From Mycobacterium sp. EPa45 (GTDB lineage: Bacteria; Actinomycetota; Actinomycetes; Mycobacteriales; Mycobacteriaceae), in NCBI RefSeq assembly GCF_001021385.1, contig NZ_CP011773.1, positions 3,100,001-3,164,000 of the forward strand: a stretch of 64,000 bases of DNA, read 5' to 3'. Under the pieces are notes generated by a model. That model did no database searches, was not told the DNA's origin, and was given only the letters and a program-made list of their open reading frames with translations. How positions within the stretch are numbered: position 1 is the stretch's first letter; each line of letters begins with the position of its first letter. Positions 18,519 to 26,889 of this stretch are shown here, one piece after another. The translations under genes and the position numbers were made by a program.

Positions 18519-19616
18519 TTGCCTGCGAAGTTTTTCTGGTTCCTGCCCACCAACGGCGACAGCCGCTCGATCGTGGGGGCATCGCACGCGTCGTCGCACC
18601 ACATCGTTCCCGACGGATACCGTCCACCGAGCCGGCGGTACCTGGCCGAAGTGGCCAGGGCCGCGGACCGACTGGGCTTCGAGGGGGTGCTGACGCCAAC
18701 CGGAACATGGTGTGAGGACGCATGGTTGACGGCATCGGCGCTGCTGGCCGAAACCGAGCGGCTGAAGTTCCTGGTGGCCTTCCGGCCCGGATTGGTGCCC
18801 CCGACGCTGGCCGCCCAACAGGCCGCGACGCTGCAACGGTTCTCCGACGGACGCCTGTTGCTCAACGTGGTCAGCGGCGGAGACGACAGCGAGCAGCAGC
18901 GCTTCGGTGACTGGCTCGATCACGACGAGCGTTACGCACGGACGGGCGAATTCCTGAAGGTCGTGAAGTCGGTGTGGGGCCAGGACTCGTTCGACTTCGA
19001 CGGCGCGTACTACAAGATCCGCGACGGGCGCGTGTCGGAGCCGCCGAACCCGTTGCCGGAGTTCTACTTTGGCGGTTCTTCACCCGCAGCATTGCCGATC
19101 GCCGCCGAACACGTCGACGTCTACCTCACGTGGGGCGAGCCACCCGAGGCGGCGAAGGCCAAGATCGACATTGTGCGGGAGCTGGCGGAGGCTCGCGGTC
19201 GACGCCTGCGGTTCGGCATCCGTTTACACACCATCACCCGCGACACCGCGGCCGCGGCCTGGGCGGTCGCCGAGGAACTGGTCACCGAACTGACGCCGGC
19301 CCAGATCGACGAGGCGACAAGGCTGCATGCGAAGTCGGAGTCCGAGGGGCAGCGGCGGATGACCGCCCTGCACGGCGGGCGCACCGACAAGCTGGAGATC
19401 TACCCGAATCTGTGGGCCGGCGTCGGCCTGGTCCGCGGCGGTGCCGGCACCGCCCTGGTCGGCAGCCACGAAGAGGTGGCCAACCTTATCTGGGAGTACC
19501 ACACGGTCGGGTTCGACGAGTTCATCCTGTCGGGCTACCCGCACCTGGAAGAGGCGTACTGGTTCGCCGAGGGCGTACTGCCGATCCTGCGCGCGAAAGG
19601 CGTTCTGGCCACCTGA
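18519..19616 (+). CDS. ssuD: FMNH2-dependent alkanesulfonate monooxygenase, SsuD type
   Basis: 365 residues of the bacterial luciferase-like family, close to SsuD/MsuD: KFFWFLPTNGDSR at the N-terminus, GVLTPTGTWCEDAWLTA, RFSDGRLLLNVVSGGDDSEQQRFGD, EFYFGGSSPAA, YLTWGEPPEA, and SGYPHLEEAYWFAEGVLP at the C-terminus. It releases sulfite from alkanesulfonates using reduced FMN from a partner reductase. No ssuE or ABC transporter is adjacent. The start is TTG at 18519 with AAGGGAG 8 nt upstream. Together with the Rv3406-like dioxygenase the window holds two organosulfur-scavenging enzymes. Confidence 0.9.
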   Translation: MPAKFFWFLPTNGDSRSIVGASHASSHHIVPDGYRPPSRRYLAEVARAADRLGFEGVLTPTGTWCEDAWLTASALLAETERLKFLVAFRPGLVPPTLAAQQAATLQRFSDGRLLLNVVSGGDDSEQQRFGDWLDHDERYARTGEFLKVVKSVWGQDSFDFDGAYYKIRDGRVSEPPNPLPEFYFGGSSPAALPIAAEHVDVYLTWGEPPEAAKAKIDIVRELAEARGRRLRFGIRLHTITRDTAAAAWAVAEELVTELTPAQIDEATRLHAKSESEGQRRMTALHGGRTDKLEIYPNLWAGVGLVRGGAGTALVGSHEEVANLIWEYHTVGFDEFILSGYPHLEEAYWFAEGVLPILRAKGVLAT

Positions 19617-19663
19617 TTGCGGTGTTGAGGATTCATTGAGGTGTGCCCCTGATCCTCGACGGC

Positions 19664-20134
19664 ATGAACACACGACACGCAGTTTGGCTGGGCGCGCTCA
19701 CCGCGGGTTTCGGGATGGCGCTCGCGTTCGGCGCGGGCACCGCCTCCGCCGATGACGGCACCGGTTCGCCCGCGCGGGGCACCGCGGCGTCCGATACGAC
19801 GGTTGCCTCCGAGGGTGCACCGCGCATTGATACGACGAAGGCGGTCGATCCGGCTTCGGTGAAGCTGGGCAGTGCACCGACGGCGGGCCTGGGTAATGGC
19901 CGCATGACATCGAGCTTCGGCTCCTCGGTCGGTGTCTACTCGTCGTTCGGGCCGTCGGCGGCCGGCTTCCAGACAGAGGCCGAGGAAATCGAGCAGTCGA
20001 CGAAGTACTTGGAGGCCGACCAGAACAGGGACGAGGCGATCGTCGACGCCATGGGTGACGACCTGGACGAAATACGATCGGCGATGGCGGCCATGCCCGC
20101 GGCGGAGCAACTCTCGCCGAGGTCGGAGTCCTAA
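19664..20134 (+). CDS. Secreted protein of unknown function
   Basis: 156 residues starting at an ATG that gives a clean Sec signal peptide (NTRHAVWLGALTAGFGMALA, cleavage expected after TASA, about residue 30). The mature part is Ser/Thr/Gly-rich and acidic, ending in a helical Glu/Asp-rich segment (TEAEEIEQSTKYLEADQNRDEAIVDAMGDDLDEIR). No cysteines and no recognisable domain. An in-frame GTG at 19643 would add seven residues. It overlaps the convergent lipoprotein gene by 4 nt. Confidence 0.6.
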   Translation: MNTRHAVWLGALTAGFGMALAFGAGTASADDGTGSPARGTAASDTTVASEGAPRIDTTKAVDPASVKLGSAPTAGLGNGRMTSSFGSSVGVYSSFGPSAAGFQTEAEEIEQSTKYLEADQNRDEAIVDAMGDDLDEIRSAMAAMPAAEQLSPRSES

Positions 20135-20826
20135 CAGACGTATTGCACACCGATTCCCGCCGGCGGCGTGACCTGCCGGGCACACGCGAACGCGTCAACG
20201 CCGTCGGCGGCAAGGCGCACCGCCGATTGGCGGGCATAGTTCACGCACAGCAGGGCGCTGGCATCCGTGCGGCAGCGGTAGTTCCCGAATGACAGTGAAG
20301 CGTCATAAGGCAATTCGCGTCCCTGCCCGTAGGCGAAGCGCCCCGGGTCGCCATGCGCCGACCCGACCTGGACGCTGGAACCGTCGAAGTCGACCCAGCC
20401 GCCCTTCCACTGGCCGTAGGTGTCTGCCGGCCGCGGCGGCGGGTTCGTGAGCTCCACCAGACACGCCAGCGCCGGGGAACCGTGCTTGGCGTCGGTCATG
20501 CAATTCGTACCGCTCGGCGTTGTGAAGGCGATGTCGTCGCCGAGCTCGGTGGTGACACTTCCGCGCAACGCGATGTGGTACTGGGCCGCGTCGATCGGCG
20601 GGGCCGCCTCGATCCACTTGATCGCCTCGGCGATCGGGACACCGGCCGCCGGCGCCGGCACCGACGAGGTCGAAGTCGCCGATGAGGTGGCCGACGTCGG
20701 ACCGGACGACGACGTGGGGGAGCGCGGGGTGATCGGTGTGAGCTGGGTCTGGCGCGCCTGACCGCCCGTCGCACCCGAACATCCCGCGACCAGCAGCGAC
20801 GCGGTGAGCAACACGGCGATCCGCAT
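20131..20826 (-). CDS. lppI: Lipoprotein, LppI-like
   Basis: 231 residues with a short lipoprotein signal and lipobox LVAGC (Cys 16), then a Thr/Ser-rich linker (about 25-60) and a globular domain with paired cysteines (NCMTD, ALACLVEL, YRCRTDASALLCVNY, AFACARQ, QYVC). Six cysteines suggest disulfides outside the membrane. The position beside lipT matches LppI (Rv2046) of M. tuberculosis; the function is unknown. The ATG is 6 nt downstream of TAGCCT, a leaderless-type promoter, and is divergent from lipT. Confidence 0.75.
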   Translation of the reverse strand: MRIAVLLTASLLVAGCSGATGGQARQTQLTPITPRSPTSSSGPTSATSSATSTSSVPAPAAGVPIAEAIKWIEAAPPIDAAQYHIALRGSVTTELGDDIAFTTPSGTNCMTDAKHGSPALACLVELTNPPPRPADTYGQWKGGWVDFDGSSVQVGSAHGDPGRFAYGQGRELPYDASLSFGNYRCRTDASALLCVNYARQSAVRLAADGVDAFACARQVTPPAGIGVQYVC

Positions 20827-20832
20827 CCGGAC

Positions 20833-20838
20833 AGGCTA
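20833..20838 (-). promoter_or_regulatory. -10 hexamer TAGCCT of a leaderless lppI promoter
   Basis: TAGCCT on the minus strand fits TANNNT and ends 6 nt before the lppI ATG (20826). Confidence 0.5.
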
Positions 20839-20890
20839 GCGGGCGGCGGCGGTTCGGGTCGCCAGGCGCGTCGAGAGGCGAAATGTTCGC

Positions 20891-20896
20891 TACCGT
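20891..20896 (+). promoter_or_regulatory. -10 hexamer TACCGT of a leaderless lipT promoter
   Basis: TACCGT ends 6 nt before the ATG at 20903 and only 3 nt before the GTG at 20900, which favours the ATG as the start. Confidence 0.5.
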
Positions 20897-20902
20897 CGAG
20901 TG

Positions 20903-22423
20903 ATGCACGAACACACCGTCCGCGCCACCACGCGCAGCGGCATCGTCGAGGGGTTCGTCCGAGGCGGGGTCAACAGGTGGCGTTCCATCCCGTACGCCCG
21001 CCCGCCGGTAGGTGCGCTGCGCTTCCGCGCGCCACAGCCACCACAGCCGTGGCGGGGTGTGCGGTATTGCCACGGCTTTGCCAACTGTGCACCTCAGCAG
21101 CGCCGCTACACGATGTTGGGCGTGGGCAAGTACCAGCCGATGGGCGAGGACTGCCTGACCCTCAACGTCGTCACGCCCCAGTGGTCGGGATCCGAGCCGG
21201 ACCGCGGGCCCCTTCCGGTGATGTTCTTCATCCACGGCGGTGGCTACTTGATGGGCAGCTCGGCCACCCCGCTCTATGACGGCGCCGCACTGGCCCGTCG
21301 CGGTTGCGTCTATGTGTCGGTGAACTACCGCTTGGGCGCGCTCGGCTGCGTGGACCTTTCGGCACTGTCCACGCCGGACACCCCGATCGACAGCAATCTG
21401 TTCCTGCGCGACCTCGTCATGGCGTTGCGCTGGGTGCGCGACAACATCGGTGCGTTCGGCGGCGACCCCGGCAACGTGACGATCTTCGGCGAGAGCGCCG
21501 GCGCCCATGCCGTCGCCACACTGCTGGCTGTTCCCGAGGCCGAAGGCCTTTTCGCACAAGCTATTTCCGAAAGTCCGGCGTCCGGATTGGTGAGTGGACC
21601 GGAGACCGCGGCCAAGATCGCCGGCAAGTTCGCCAAGTCGCTCGGGTCCTCCGGAGATGACGCCGCCGAAACCTTGATGCGGGCCCGGCCAAGGGATCTG
21701 GTGGTCGCGCTGGACGCGCTGCTCACCGAGAGCCTGACCGACATGGATGGTGCGTTTTCGCTCGGGCCGACCTACGGTGACGACGTTCTGCCCGACGACC
21801 CGGTCGCCGCCATGCGGCGGGGCGCGGCCCACAAGGTTCCGCTGATCGTCGGCACAAATGCCGACGAGGGCAAGCTGTTCACCCGGTTCATGAAGCTGCT
21901 GCCGACCACCGAGGCGGCAATCGAGCGGCTGCTGGCGAGCGCGGAACCTGAAGCGCGCGAACGTATCACCGCCGCCTATCCCGGCTATCCGCGTCCCGAG
22001 GCGTGCGTCCAGCTCGGTGGTGACTTCGCTTTCGGTACGGCAGCCTGGCAGATCGCCGAGGCGCACAGCCCGCACGCACCCACGTACGTCTACCGCTACG
22101 ACTATGCGCCGCGCACCTTGCACTGGTCGGGTCTCGGGGCCACCCATGCCACCGAACTGCTGGCCGTCTTCGACATCTACCGCACGCGATTCGGATCGGC
22201 GCTGACCGCGGCGATGGACCGCCGCTCGGCACTGAGGGTGAGCCGCGACGTGCAGAACCGCTGGCGCCACTTCAGCCGCGCCGGCGTGCCGGGCGAGGAC
22301 TGGCCACGCTACGCCGAGGCGGAACGTCCGGTGTTGGTGTTCGACCGCCACACCCGCGTCGAATACGACCCTCATCCGCATCGGCGCAAGGCCTGGGCGG
22401 GCTTCTCGCTGATCGGACGCTAG
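20903..22423 (+). CDS. lipT: Type B carboxylesterase LipT
   Basis: 506 residues of the carboxylesterase/cholinesterase alpha/beta hydrolase family. Oxyanion HGGG at 111-114, nucleophile S198 in GESAG, conserved GTNADEGKLF around the acid loop, and the catalytic His in GATHATELLAVF. Other family landmarks are EDCLTLNV and NIGAFGGDPGNVTIFG. There is no signal peptide. It hydrolyses carboxylic esters; the physiological substrate is unknown. Gene order lppI-lipT agrees with M. tuberculosis Rv2045-Rv2046. Confidence 0.9.
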   Translation: MHEHTVRATTRSGIVEGFVRGGVNRWRSIPYARPPVGALRFRAPQPPQPWRGVRYCHGFANCAPQQRRYTMLGVGKYQPMGEDCLTLNVVTPQWSGSEPDRGPLPVMFFIHGGGYLMGSSATPLYDGAALARRGCVYVSVNYRLGALGCVDLSALSTPDTPIDSNLFLRDLVMALRWVRDNIGAFGGDPGNVTIFGESAGAHAVATLLAVPEAEGLFAQAISESPASGLVSGPETAAKIAGKFAKSLGSSGDDAAETLMRARPRDLVVALDALLTESLTDMDGAFSLGPTYGDDVLPDDPVAAMRRGAAHKVPLIVGTNADEGKLFTRFMKLLPTTEAAIERLLASAEPEARERITAAYPGYPRPEACVQLGGDFAFGTAAWQIAEAHSPHAPTYVYRYDYAPRTLHWSGLGATHATELLAVFDIYRTRFGSALTAAMDRRSALRVSRDVQNRWRHFSRAGVPGEDWPRYAEAERPVLVFDRHTRVEYDPHPHRRKAWAGFSLIGR

Positions 22424-22494
22424 CCTGACCAGGCCGTAATTGACACCCGTCAAGAGATGGCCGTAAAACCCTCCGGGGTGCCGGGAACTTGTCC

Positions 22495-22500
22495 TAGGTT
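22495..22500 (+). promoter_or_regulatory. -10 hexamer TAGGTT of a leaderless promoter
   Basis: TAGGTT ends 6 nt before the GTG at 22507. The identical hexamer with identical spacing is seen at 32551-32556. Confidence 0.5.
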
Positions 22501-22506
22501 GGTCGC

Positions 22507-24492
22507 GTGCAGACCAACGAGATCGTCATCGAGCGCCCGAGTGACCTGACCGCCGAATGGCTGGCTGCGGCGATCAGCGCCCCGGTCGCCGGATTCACCG
22601 TCGACCGCATCGGCACCGGGCAGATGAGCGAGTGCTATCGAATCGGACTGACCTACGACGACGGCGCCACCGGTCCGGAATCGGTGGTTCTCAAGGTCGC
22701 CGCTACCGACCCGACGAGCAGGCAGACCGGACTCGCGCTGGGGCTCTACGAGCGCGAGGTGAAGTTCTACTCCGACGTCGCCCCGCGCCTGGGCGGTCCG
22801 ATCGCCGAGTGCTACCACACCTCGTATGACCCGCAGACGGGAATTTTCGCGCTCCTGCTCGACGATGCCGCCCCGGCCGAGGTCGGCAACGAAATCCGCG
22901 GTGCCACAATCGCGGAAGCAACCCTGGCCTTGACCGAACTCGGTCGTTTGCACGCCCCGGTGATCGGCAACGAGAGCCTGGCCGAAGCCGACTGGCTCAC
23001 CCGAGCGGCCCCGCTGAACCAGGCGCTGGTCGCCCAGCTGTGGGCCGGATTCGCCGATCGGTACGGCGATGCGATCACCCCCGACCAGAGGCTGGTGTGC
23101 GAACGACTGGTCGCGAGCTTCGATGCGTACCTGGCCGACGAATCGGTGCCCGAGCGGATCAAGGGCCTGGTCCACGGCGACTACCGACTGGACAACATGC
23201 TGTTCGGCCGCCCGGGATCAAAGCGTGACCTCACCGTCGTCGACTGGCAGACCGTCACCTGGGGCCCGGCCATGACCGATGTCTCGTACTTCATCGGATG
23301 CGCGGTCGCCATCGAGGATCGCCGCGCTCACTACGACGAGCTGCTGAGCGCGTATCACCAAGGGCTCGGCCCTGATTCGGCCATCACCCTCGACGAGGTG
23401 CGCGAGGGCGTCCGGCGTCAGAGCTTCGCGGGCGTCATGATGGCGGTCGTCTCGTCGATGCTCGTGGAGCGGACCGAGCGCGGCGACGAGATGTTCCTGA
23501 CCATGCTGGACCGGCACACCAGCCACGTCCTGGACACCGGCGCACTCGACATCCTGCCGCCGCCTGCCGCCGCGCCGGCCTTGACACCCGACCCCGCTGA
23601 CGAGGGCGCACACCAACCCGGGGATGAGCCGCTCTGGAACGAAAGCTGGTACTGGGACTTCGCCGATCCGGCACAGGGTGTGGGCGGGTGGCTCCGGCTC
23701 GGGCTGGTGCCGAATCAAAACGTCGCGTGGATCAACGCGCTGGTGTGCGGTCCCGATATGCCGACGGTCGCGCTGGTCGACTTCCAGGCGCCGCTGCCCG
23801 CCGACCCCGGGGTGGCGCAGGCCGACGGCGCCGAATTGCGCCACGGCGCCATCACGCCGCTGCAGACCTACCGGGTCGAGGCGCGCGGTAGCGCACAGGA
23901 GTACGACGATCCGTCGGCGCTGCTGCGCGGTGAGCCGGGCCGGCCCGTCGAGTTGGCGATCGACCTCACCTGGACCACGGCGGGCACTCCGTATGCGTAC
24001 CGCATCACCACGCGTTACGAGATACCGTGCACCGTCACCGGAACCGTCACCATCGACGGACGGGTTCATCAGTTCGAGGCGGTCCCCGGGCAGCGCGACC
24101 ACTCCCACGGTGTGCGCGACTGGTGGAGCATGGACTGGGTCTGGAGCGCACTGCACCTCGACGACGGCACCCATCTCCACGGAGTCGACCTTCGCATCCC
24201 CGGCATGGACCCGATGAGTGTCGGTTACCTCCAACGCGCCGGCGAACCGGTCACCGAGACGACGACGGTCAGCGCCGAAGCGACGTTCTCCGACAACGGG
24301 TTACCGCTGACCACCAGCATCGACTACCTACCCGGCCCGGTGCACACGACCGTCGGCGTACGCGGTCATGCACCTGTCCGATTGCTGGGCCCGGAGGGTC
24401 AGGTGAGCTTCTTCCCAAGGGCCTGGGTCACCGTCGAGACGGCGGACGGCAGGACCGGTTCGGGTTGGGTGGAGTGGAACCGCAACCTGTGA
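22507..24492 (+). CDS. Fusion of an aminoglycoside/ecdysteroid-kinase-like domain and a DUF7064/7065-like beta domain
   Basis: 661 residues. Residues 1-345 form a kinase-like fold with the phosphotransferase loop HGDYRLDN (223-230) and the metal-binding D246 in VVDWQTVTWG. After a Pro/Ala-rich linker (about 350-375), residues 376-661 form a Trp-rich beta domain (NESWYWDFADPAQGVGGWLRLGL; RDHSHGVRDWWSMDWVWSALHL). That domain resembles DUF7064/DUF7065 or AttH/hydroxyneurosporene-synthase-like proteins. A small hydroxylated lipid or steroid-like substrate is possible, but this is inference. GTG start with a leaderless-type promoter. Confidence 0.75.
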   Translation: MQTNEIVIERPSDLTAEWLAAAISAPVAGFTVDRIGTGQMSECYRIGLTYDDGATGPESVVLKVAATDPTSRQTGLALGLYEREVKFYSDVAPRLGGPIAECYHTSYDPQTGIFALLLDDAAPAEVGNEIRGATIAEATLALTELGRLHAPVIGNESLAEADWLTRAAPLNQALVAQLWAGFADRYGDAITPDQRLVCERLVASFDAYLADESVPERIKGLVHGDYRLDNMLFGRPGSKRDLTVVDWQTVTWGPAMTDVSYFIGCAVAIEDRRAHYDELLSAYHQGLGPDSAITLDEVREGVRRQSFAGVMMAVVSSMLVERTERGDEMFLTMLDRHTSHVLDTGALDILPPPAAAPALTPDPADEGAHQPGDEPLWNESWYWDFADPAQGVGGWLRLGLVPNQNVAWINALVCGPDMPTVALVDFQAPLPADPGVAQADGAELRHGAITPLQTYRVEARGSAQEYDDPSALLRGEPGRPVELAIDLTWTTAGTPYAYRITTRYEIPCTVTGTVTIDGRVHQFEAVPGQRDHSHGVRDWWSMDWVWSALHLDDGTHLHGVDLRIPGMDPMSVGYLQRAGEPVTETTTVSAEATFSDNGLPLTTSIDYLPGPVHTTVGVRGHAPVRLLGPEGQVSFFPRAWVTVETADGRTGSGWVEWNRNL

Positions 24493-24496
24493 CGGG

Positions 24497-24745
24497 CTAA
24501 GCAGCCGACCGGAACGTATCGTGCGATGCGTCAGTCGATGCCACGTCAGCATTCTCGTTGCCGACCGGCAACTCCGCCCGGAGTCGCCGCCGCGCTGATC
24601 GAGGTCGCCGGGGCGCACGCGCTGTCAGCCACGTCCACACGCCGATCGCCCCGCTGACCACAGCCGCAGCGACGAGGAAGAGCCACAGCCAGTCGAGGGC
24701 GGCAATCGTCTTACCGATGACGGTCCAATCGCTCCAGACGTCCAC
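24497..24745 (-). CDS. Small single-span membrane protein
   Basis: 82 residues from a GTG preceded by AGGAGG with a 9-nt spacer, the strongest ribosome site nearby and the main support for this gene. One hydrophobic segment (LDWLWLFLVAAAVVSGAIGVWTW, about 17-39) is followed by a very basic stretch (ARAPRRPRSARRRLRAE) and a polar tail. No known family. Convergent with the upstream fusion gene, 4 nt apart. Confidence 0.5.
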   Translation of the reverse strand: MDVWSDWTVIGKTIAALDWLWLFLVAAAVVSGAIGVWTWLTARAPRRPRSARRRLRAELPVGNENADVASTDASHDTFRSAA

Positions 24746-24919
24746 TGTCCCATGCCTCCTCTTGGCTCACCCGGTCACTCTCAACCGTAGATCGGTCGAC
24801 CGGTGACCGAGCGCCGTGGAGGTCGTCGAAATGATGACCAAAGTCCCTTTCTTGCAGGCCAAGTTCTTACGGCTACGCCGTCGCCGATTAGGCCCGGCAC
24901 CACGCGGGTACGCGCCGGC

Positions 24920-25138
24920 ATGGGCAAAGACGATTTCCACAAGGGCGACAAGGTCACCTGGCAGAGCCACGGCAGTACTGCGGAGGGCACCGTCGAGGAG
25001 AAGATCACCTCCGATACCACGGCGGCCAAACGCACGGTGCGCGCCTCGCCCGACGAGCCGCAGTACCGGGTCCGCAGCGACCAGAGCGGCAACGACGCTG
25101 TGCACAAACCCGAAGCGCTGCAGCGTAAGTCGAGCTAG
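24920..25138 (+). CDS. DUF2945/HVA1-family small protein
   Basis: 72 residues with the hypervirulence-associated (HVA1/DUF2945) pattern: KGDKVTWQSHGSTAEGTVEEKI, then KRTVRASPDEPQYRVRSDQSG and AVHKPEAL. This is an SH3-like small beta fold of unknown function, common in actinobacteria and rhizobia. The ATG at 24920 gives the family length. It is followed 3 nt later by a DUF3140 gene, a pairing that recurs in other genomes. Confidence 0.8.
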   Translation: MGKDDFHKGDKVTWQSHGSTAEGTVEEKITSDTTAAKRTVRASPDEPQYRVRSDQSGNDAVHKPEALQRKSS

Positions 25139-25141
25139 GCA

Positions 25142-25381
25142 ATGGCGGAGAACGACGCCGCCCCCGAGTTCGACGCAGTCGTCAACATGACGGCCACCGA
25201 ACTCGAGAAATGGCTCGACACCGACGAATCGAAGGACGTCGGCCAGAAATCCGACTACGCCCACATGCGCAAGGTCGTCGGTTACGCCAAGCGGCACCTC
25301 GCGCAGCGGCCGAGCGGCGACGTCAGTGATTCGAACTGGCGCTATTCACTGATGAATTGGGGTCACGACCCGACGAAGTGA
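25142..25381 (+). CDS. DUF3140-domain small protein
   Basis: 79 residues. VVNMTATELEKWLDTDESKDVGQ is the DUF3140 signature, followed by HMRKVVGYAKRHLAQRP and a C-terminal WRYSLMNWGHDP. It is probably co-transcribed with the DUF2945 gene. The function is unknown; the helical, charged make-up resembles small DNA-binding or stress proteins. Its stop is 1 nt from the stop of the convergent gene. Confidence 0.8.
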   Translation: MAENDAAPEFDAVVNMTATELEKWLDTDESKDVGQKSDYAHMRKVVGYAKRHLAQRPSGDVSDSNWRYSLMNWGHDPTK

Positions 25382-25382
25382 T

Positions 25383-26270
25383 TCACAGCCCCGCAGAGTC
25401 GTCGTCGAGTTCGTCGCGGCGCAGCGCCATCGGCGTGGCGGCGGGCAAATCGCCTCCCGCGATGACCTGACGGGTGATCGGCGTGATCGCCTGGAAGAGC
25501 CGCTCGACTGCTGCGTCGTCGAGGGCTGCCAACGCCGACAGCGCCAGGGTATCGGTGCGCAATTCTATGTGCTGCTTCAGCGCCCGGCCGGCCTCGGTGA
25601 GAGTTCCCGTGGGCGTGAGCAATCCGCGCTCGCCGAGCGACCGCACGCACGAGTCCCACTCGTCGTCGGAGTAGTCGCGGCTGCGCTTGATGAAATCGGC
25701 AGGCACCGCGCCGGCACCGACGTGGAACACGTTGGATTCGCGACCGCTGATGCCTTCGCTCACCAGAACCGCCACATGGGCGTCGCCCCGGTGTTCGCGT
25801 AACAGCGTCGCGGCGTGCCACAGGGCCGCCAGCGGACTGTCGGGCCAGGGCAGCGCCAGATTCGCCGCGAACAGCGGCCGGCCGTCCAGCGGTGCACCCC
25901 GTGCCGCCGAGCCGGCCAGCTCAGCGGCCTCCACGACTCCGGGGGTGTCGTCGCTCAGCCCGTAGCCCCGCAGCGCAGTGACCGCGGTGTCCTGACGCGC
26001 CCGCACCATCTCGGCGGGTGTGGCGATGTCCCAGATGGCCGGTATCGCCTTGCCCACGCGCTCGGCGGCAAAGTTGTAGAAGATCGCGGTCACGATCTCC
26101 ACTGGCACCTGACCCAGCGGTGCAGCGCGGCCGGCGAAGTAACCTCGCCAGAACCCGAGGAATCCCATGGCGTCGAAGGCACTTCGGACCACCGGTGCGA
26201 AGTATGTGATGCCGTGAATGGGTTCATAGCGGTCGAAGAAACGCCGCGCCAGTGCGGGAGTTCTGCTCAC
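25383..26270 (-). CDS. SCO6745-type protein (Rv2042c-like)
   Basis: 295 residues: ARRFFDRYEPIHGITYFAPVV at the N-terminus, GFWRGYFAGRAAPLG, AIFYNFAAERVGKAIPAIWD and a winged-helix-like C-terminal part (ERGLLTPTGTLTEAGRALKQHIE). The pattern fits the SCO6745 family, which includes Rv2042c near pncA and lipT in M. tuberculosis. Helical, possibly DNA or ligand binding; no enzyme motif. GTG at 26270 is chosen because homologues begin close to the ARRFFDRYEPIH block; the frame stays open far upstream. Confidence 0.7.
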   Translation of the reverse strand: MSRTPALARRFFDRYEPIHGITYFAPVVRSAFDAMGFLGFWRGYFAGRAAPLGQVPVEIVTAIFYNFAAERVGKAIPAIWDIATPAEMVRARQDTAVTALRGYGLSDDTPGVVEAAELAGSAARGAPLDGRPLFAANLALPWPDSPLAALWHAATLLREHRGDAHVAVLVSEGISGRESNVFHVGAGAVPADFIKRSRDYSDDEWDSCVRSLGERGLLTPTGTLTEAGRALKQHIELRTDTLALSALAALDDAAVERLFQAITPITRQVIAGGDLPAATPMALRRDELDDDSAGL

Positions 26271-26346
26271 TCCGGTAGTCAACCACTTGGTATCTTGCTC
26301 GCACCGTGCGGATACCCGAGCCGTCGGCACGTCCCGGGAGGTCATG

Positions 26347-26880
26347 ATGCTTTCGACACGGCTCGCCGCGGCGGTGGCGACCGTCGGGGTTACGGCGGTT
26401 GCGTTGAGCGGGTGTTCGTTCAGCGCCAGCACCGGCGGTCTCGCGGTGTCGAAGACCGACCTGGAGAAGGACATCACCCAGCGTCTGCAGAAGGCCGGCG
26501 AGAAGCCACAAACCGTGACCTGCAAGGAGAATCTACCGGGCCAGGTCGGGAAGACGACCCGCTGCGAGCTGTTGTTGAGCGGTGCCGACGGCTTTGACGT
26601 CGTTGTCACCGCGACGAAGATCGACGGCGAAAACATCAGCTACAGCATGATCCCGGCCGCCTCAAAGGAGCAGCTCGACAAGCTCGTGACGAAGACGGTG
26701 TCGGAGTCCGCAAAGGTCACCGTCGACTCGGCTGACTGCGACGGTGGGCTGGAGGGCAGGCAAGGCGCAGAGGCGCACTGCGACGTCACAGCCGACGGTG
26801 AGACGACGCGGCAGCTCGTGACCGTGACCAAGGTGGAGGGTTTGATGATGTACTTCCACGTTCAGCCGGCGCCGTCCTAG
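26347..26880 (+). CDS. Lipoprotein with two DUF4333 domains
   Basis: 177 residues. Signal with lipobox ALSGC (lipidated Cys about 21), then two DUF4333 repeats. The first has KTDLEKDITQRLQKAG with QTVTCKENLPGQVGKTTRCELL; the second has KEQLDKLVTKTV with DSADCDGGLEGRQGAEAHCDV. Each contains the paired Cys that likely form a disulfide. The ATG at 26347 has GGAGG 5 nt upstream; the adjacent ATG at 26344 is too close to it. A TATCTT hexamer at 26291-26296 may be its -10 box. Exported; function unknown. Confidence 0.85.
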   Translation: MLSTRLAAAVATVGVTAVALSGCSFSASTGGLAVSKTDLEKDITQRLQKAGEKPQTVTCKENLPGQVGKTTRCELLLSGADGFDVVVTATKIDGENISYSMIPAASKEQLDKLVTKTVSESAKVTVDSADCDGGLEGRQGAEAHCDVTADGETTRQLVTVTKVEGLMMYFHVQPAPS

Positions 26881-26889
26881 GCCCGCAAC

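Noticed and set aside
20303..22453. 716-residue open frame on the minus strand
   Set aside because: Antisense of lipT running into the LppI-like gene in another frame; no motif.
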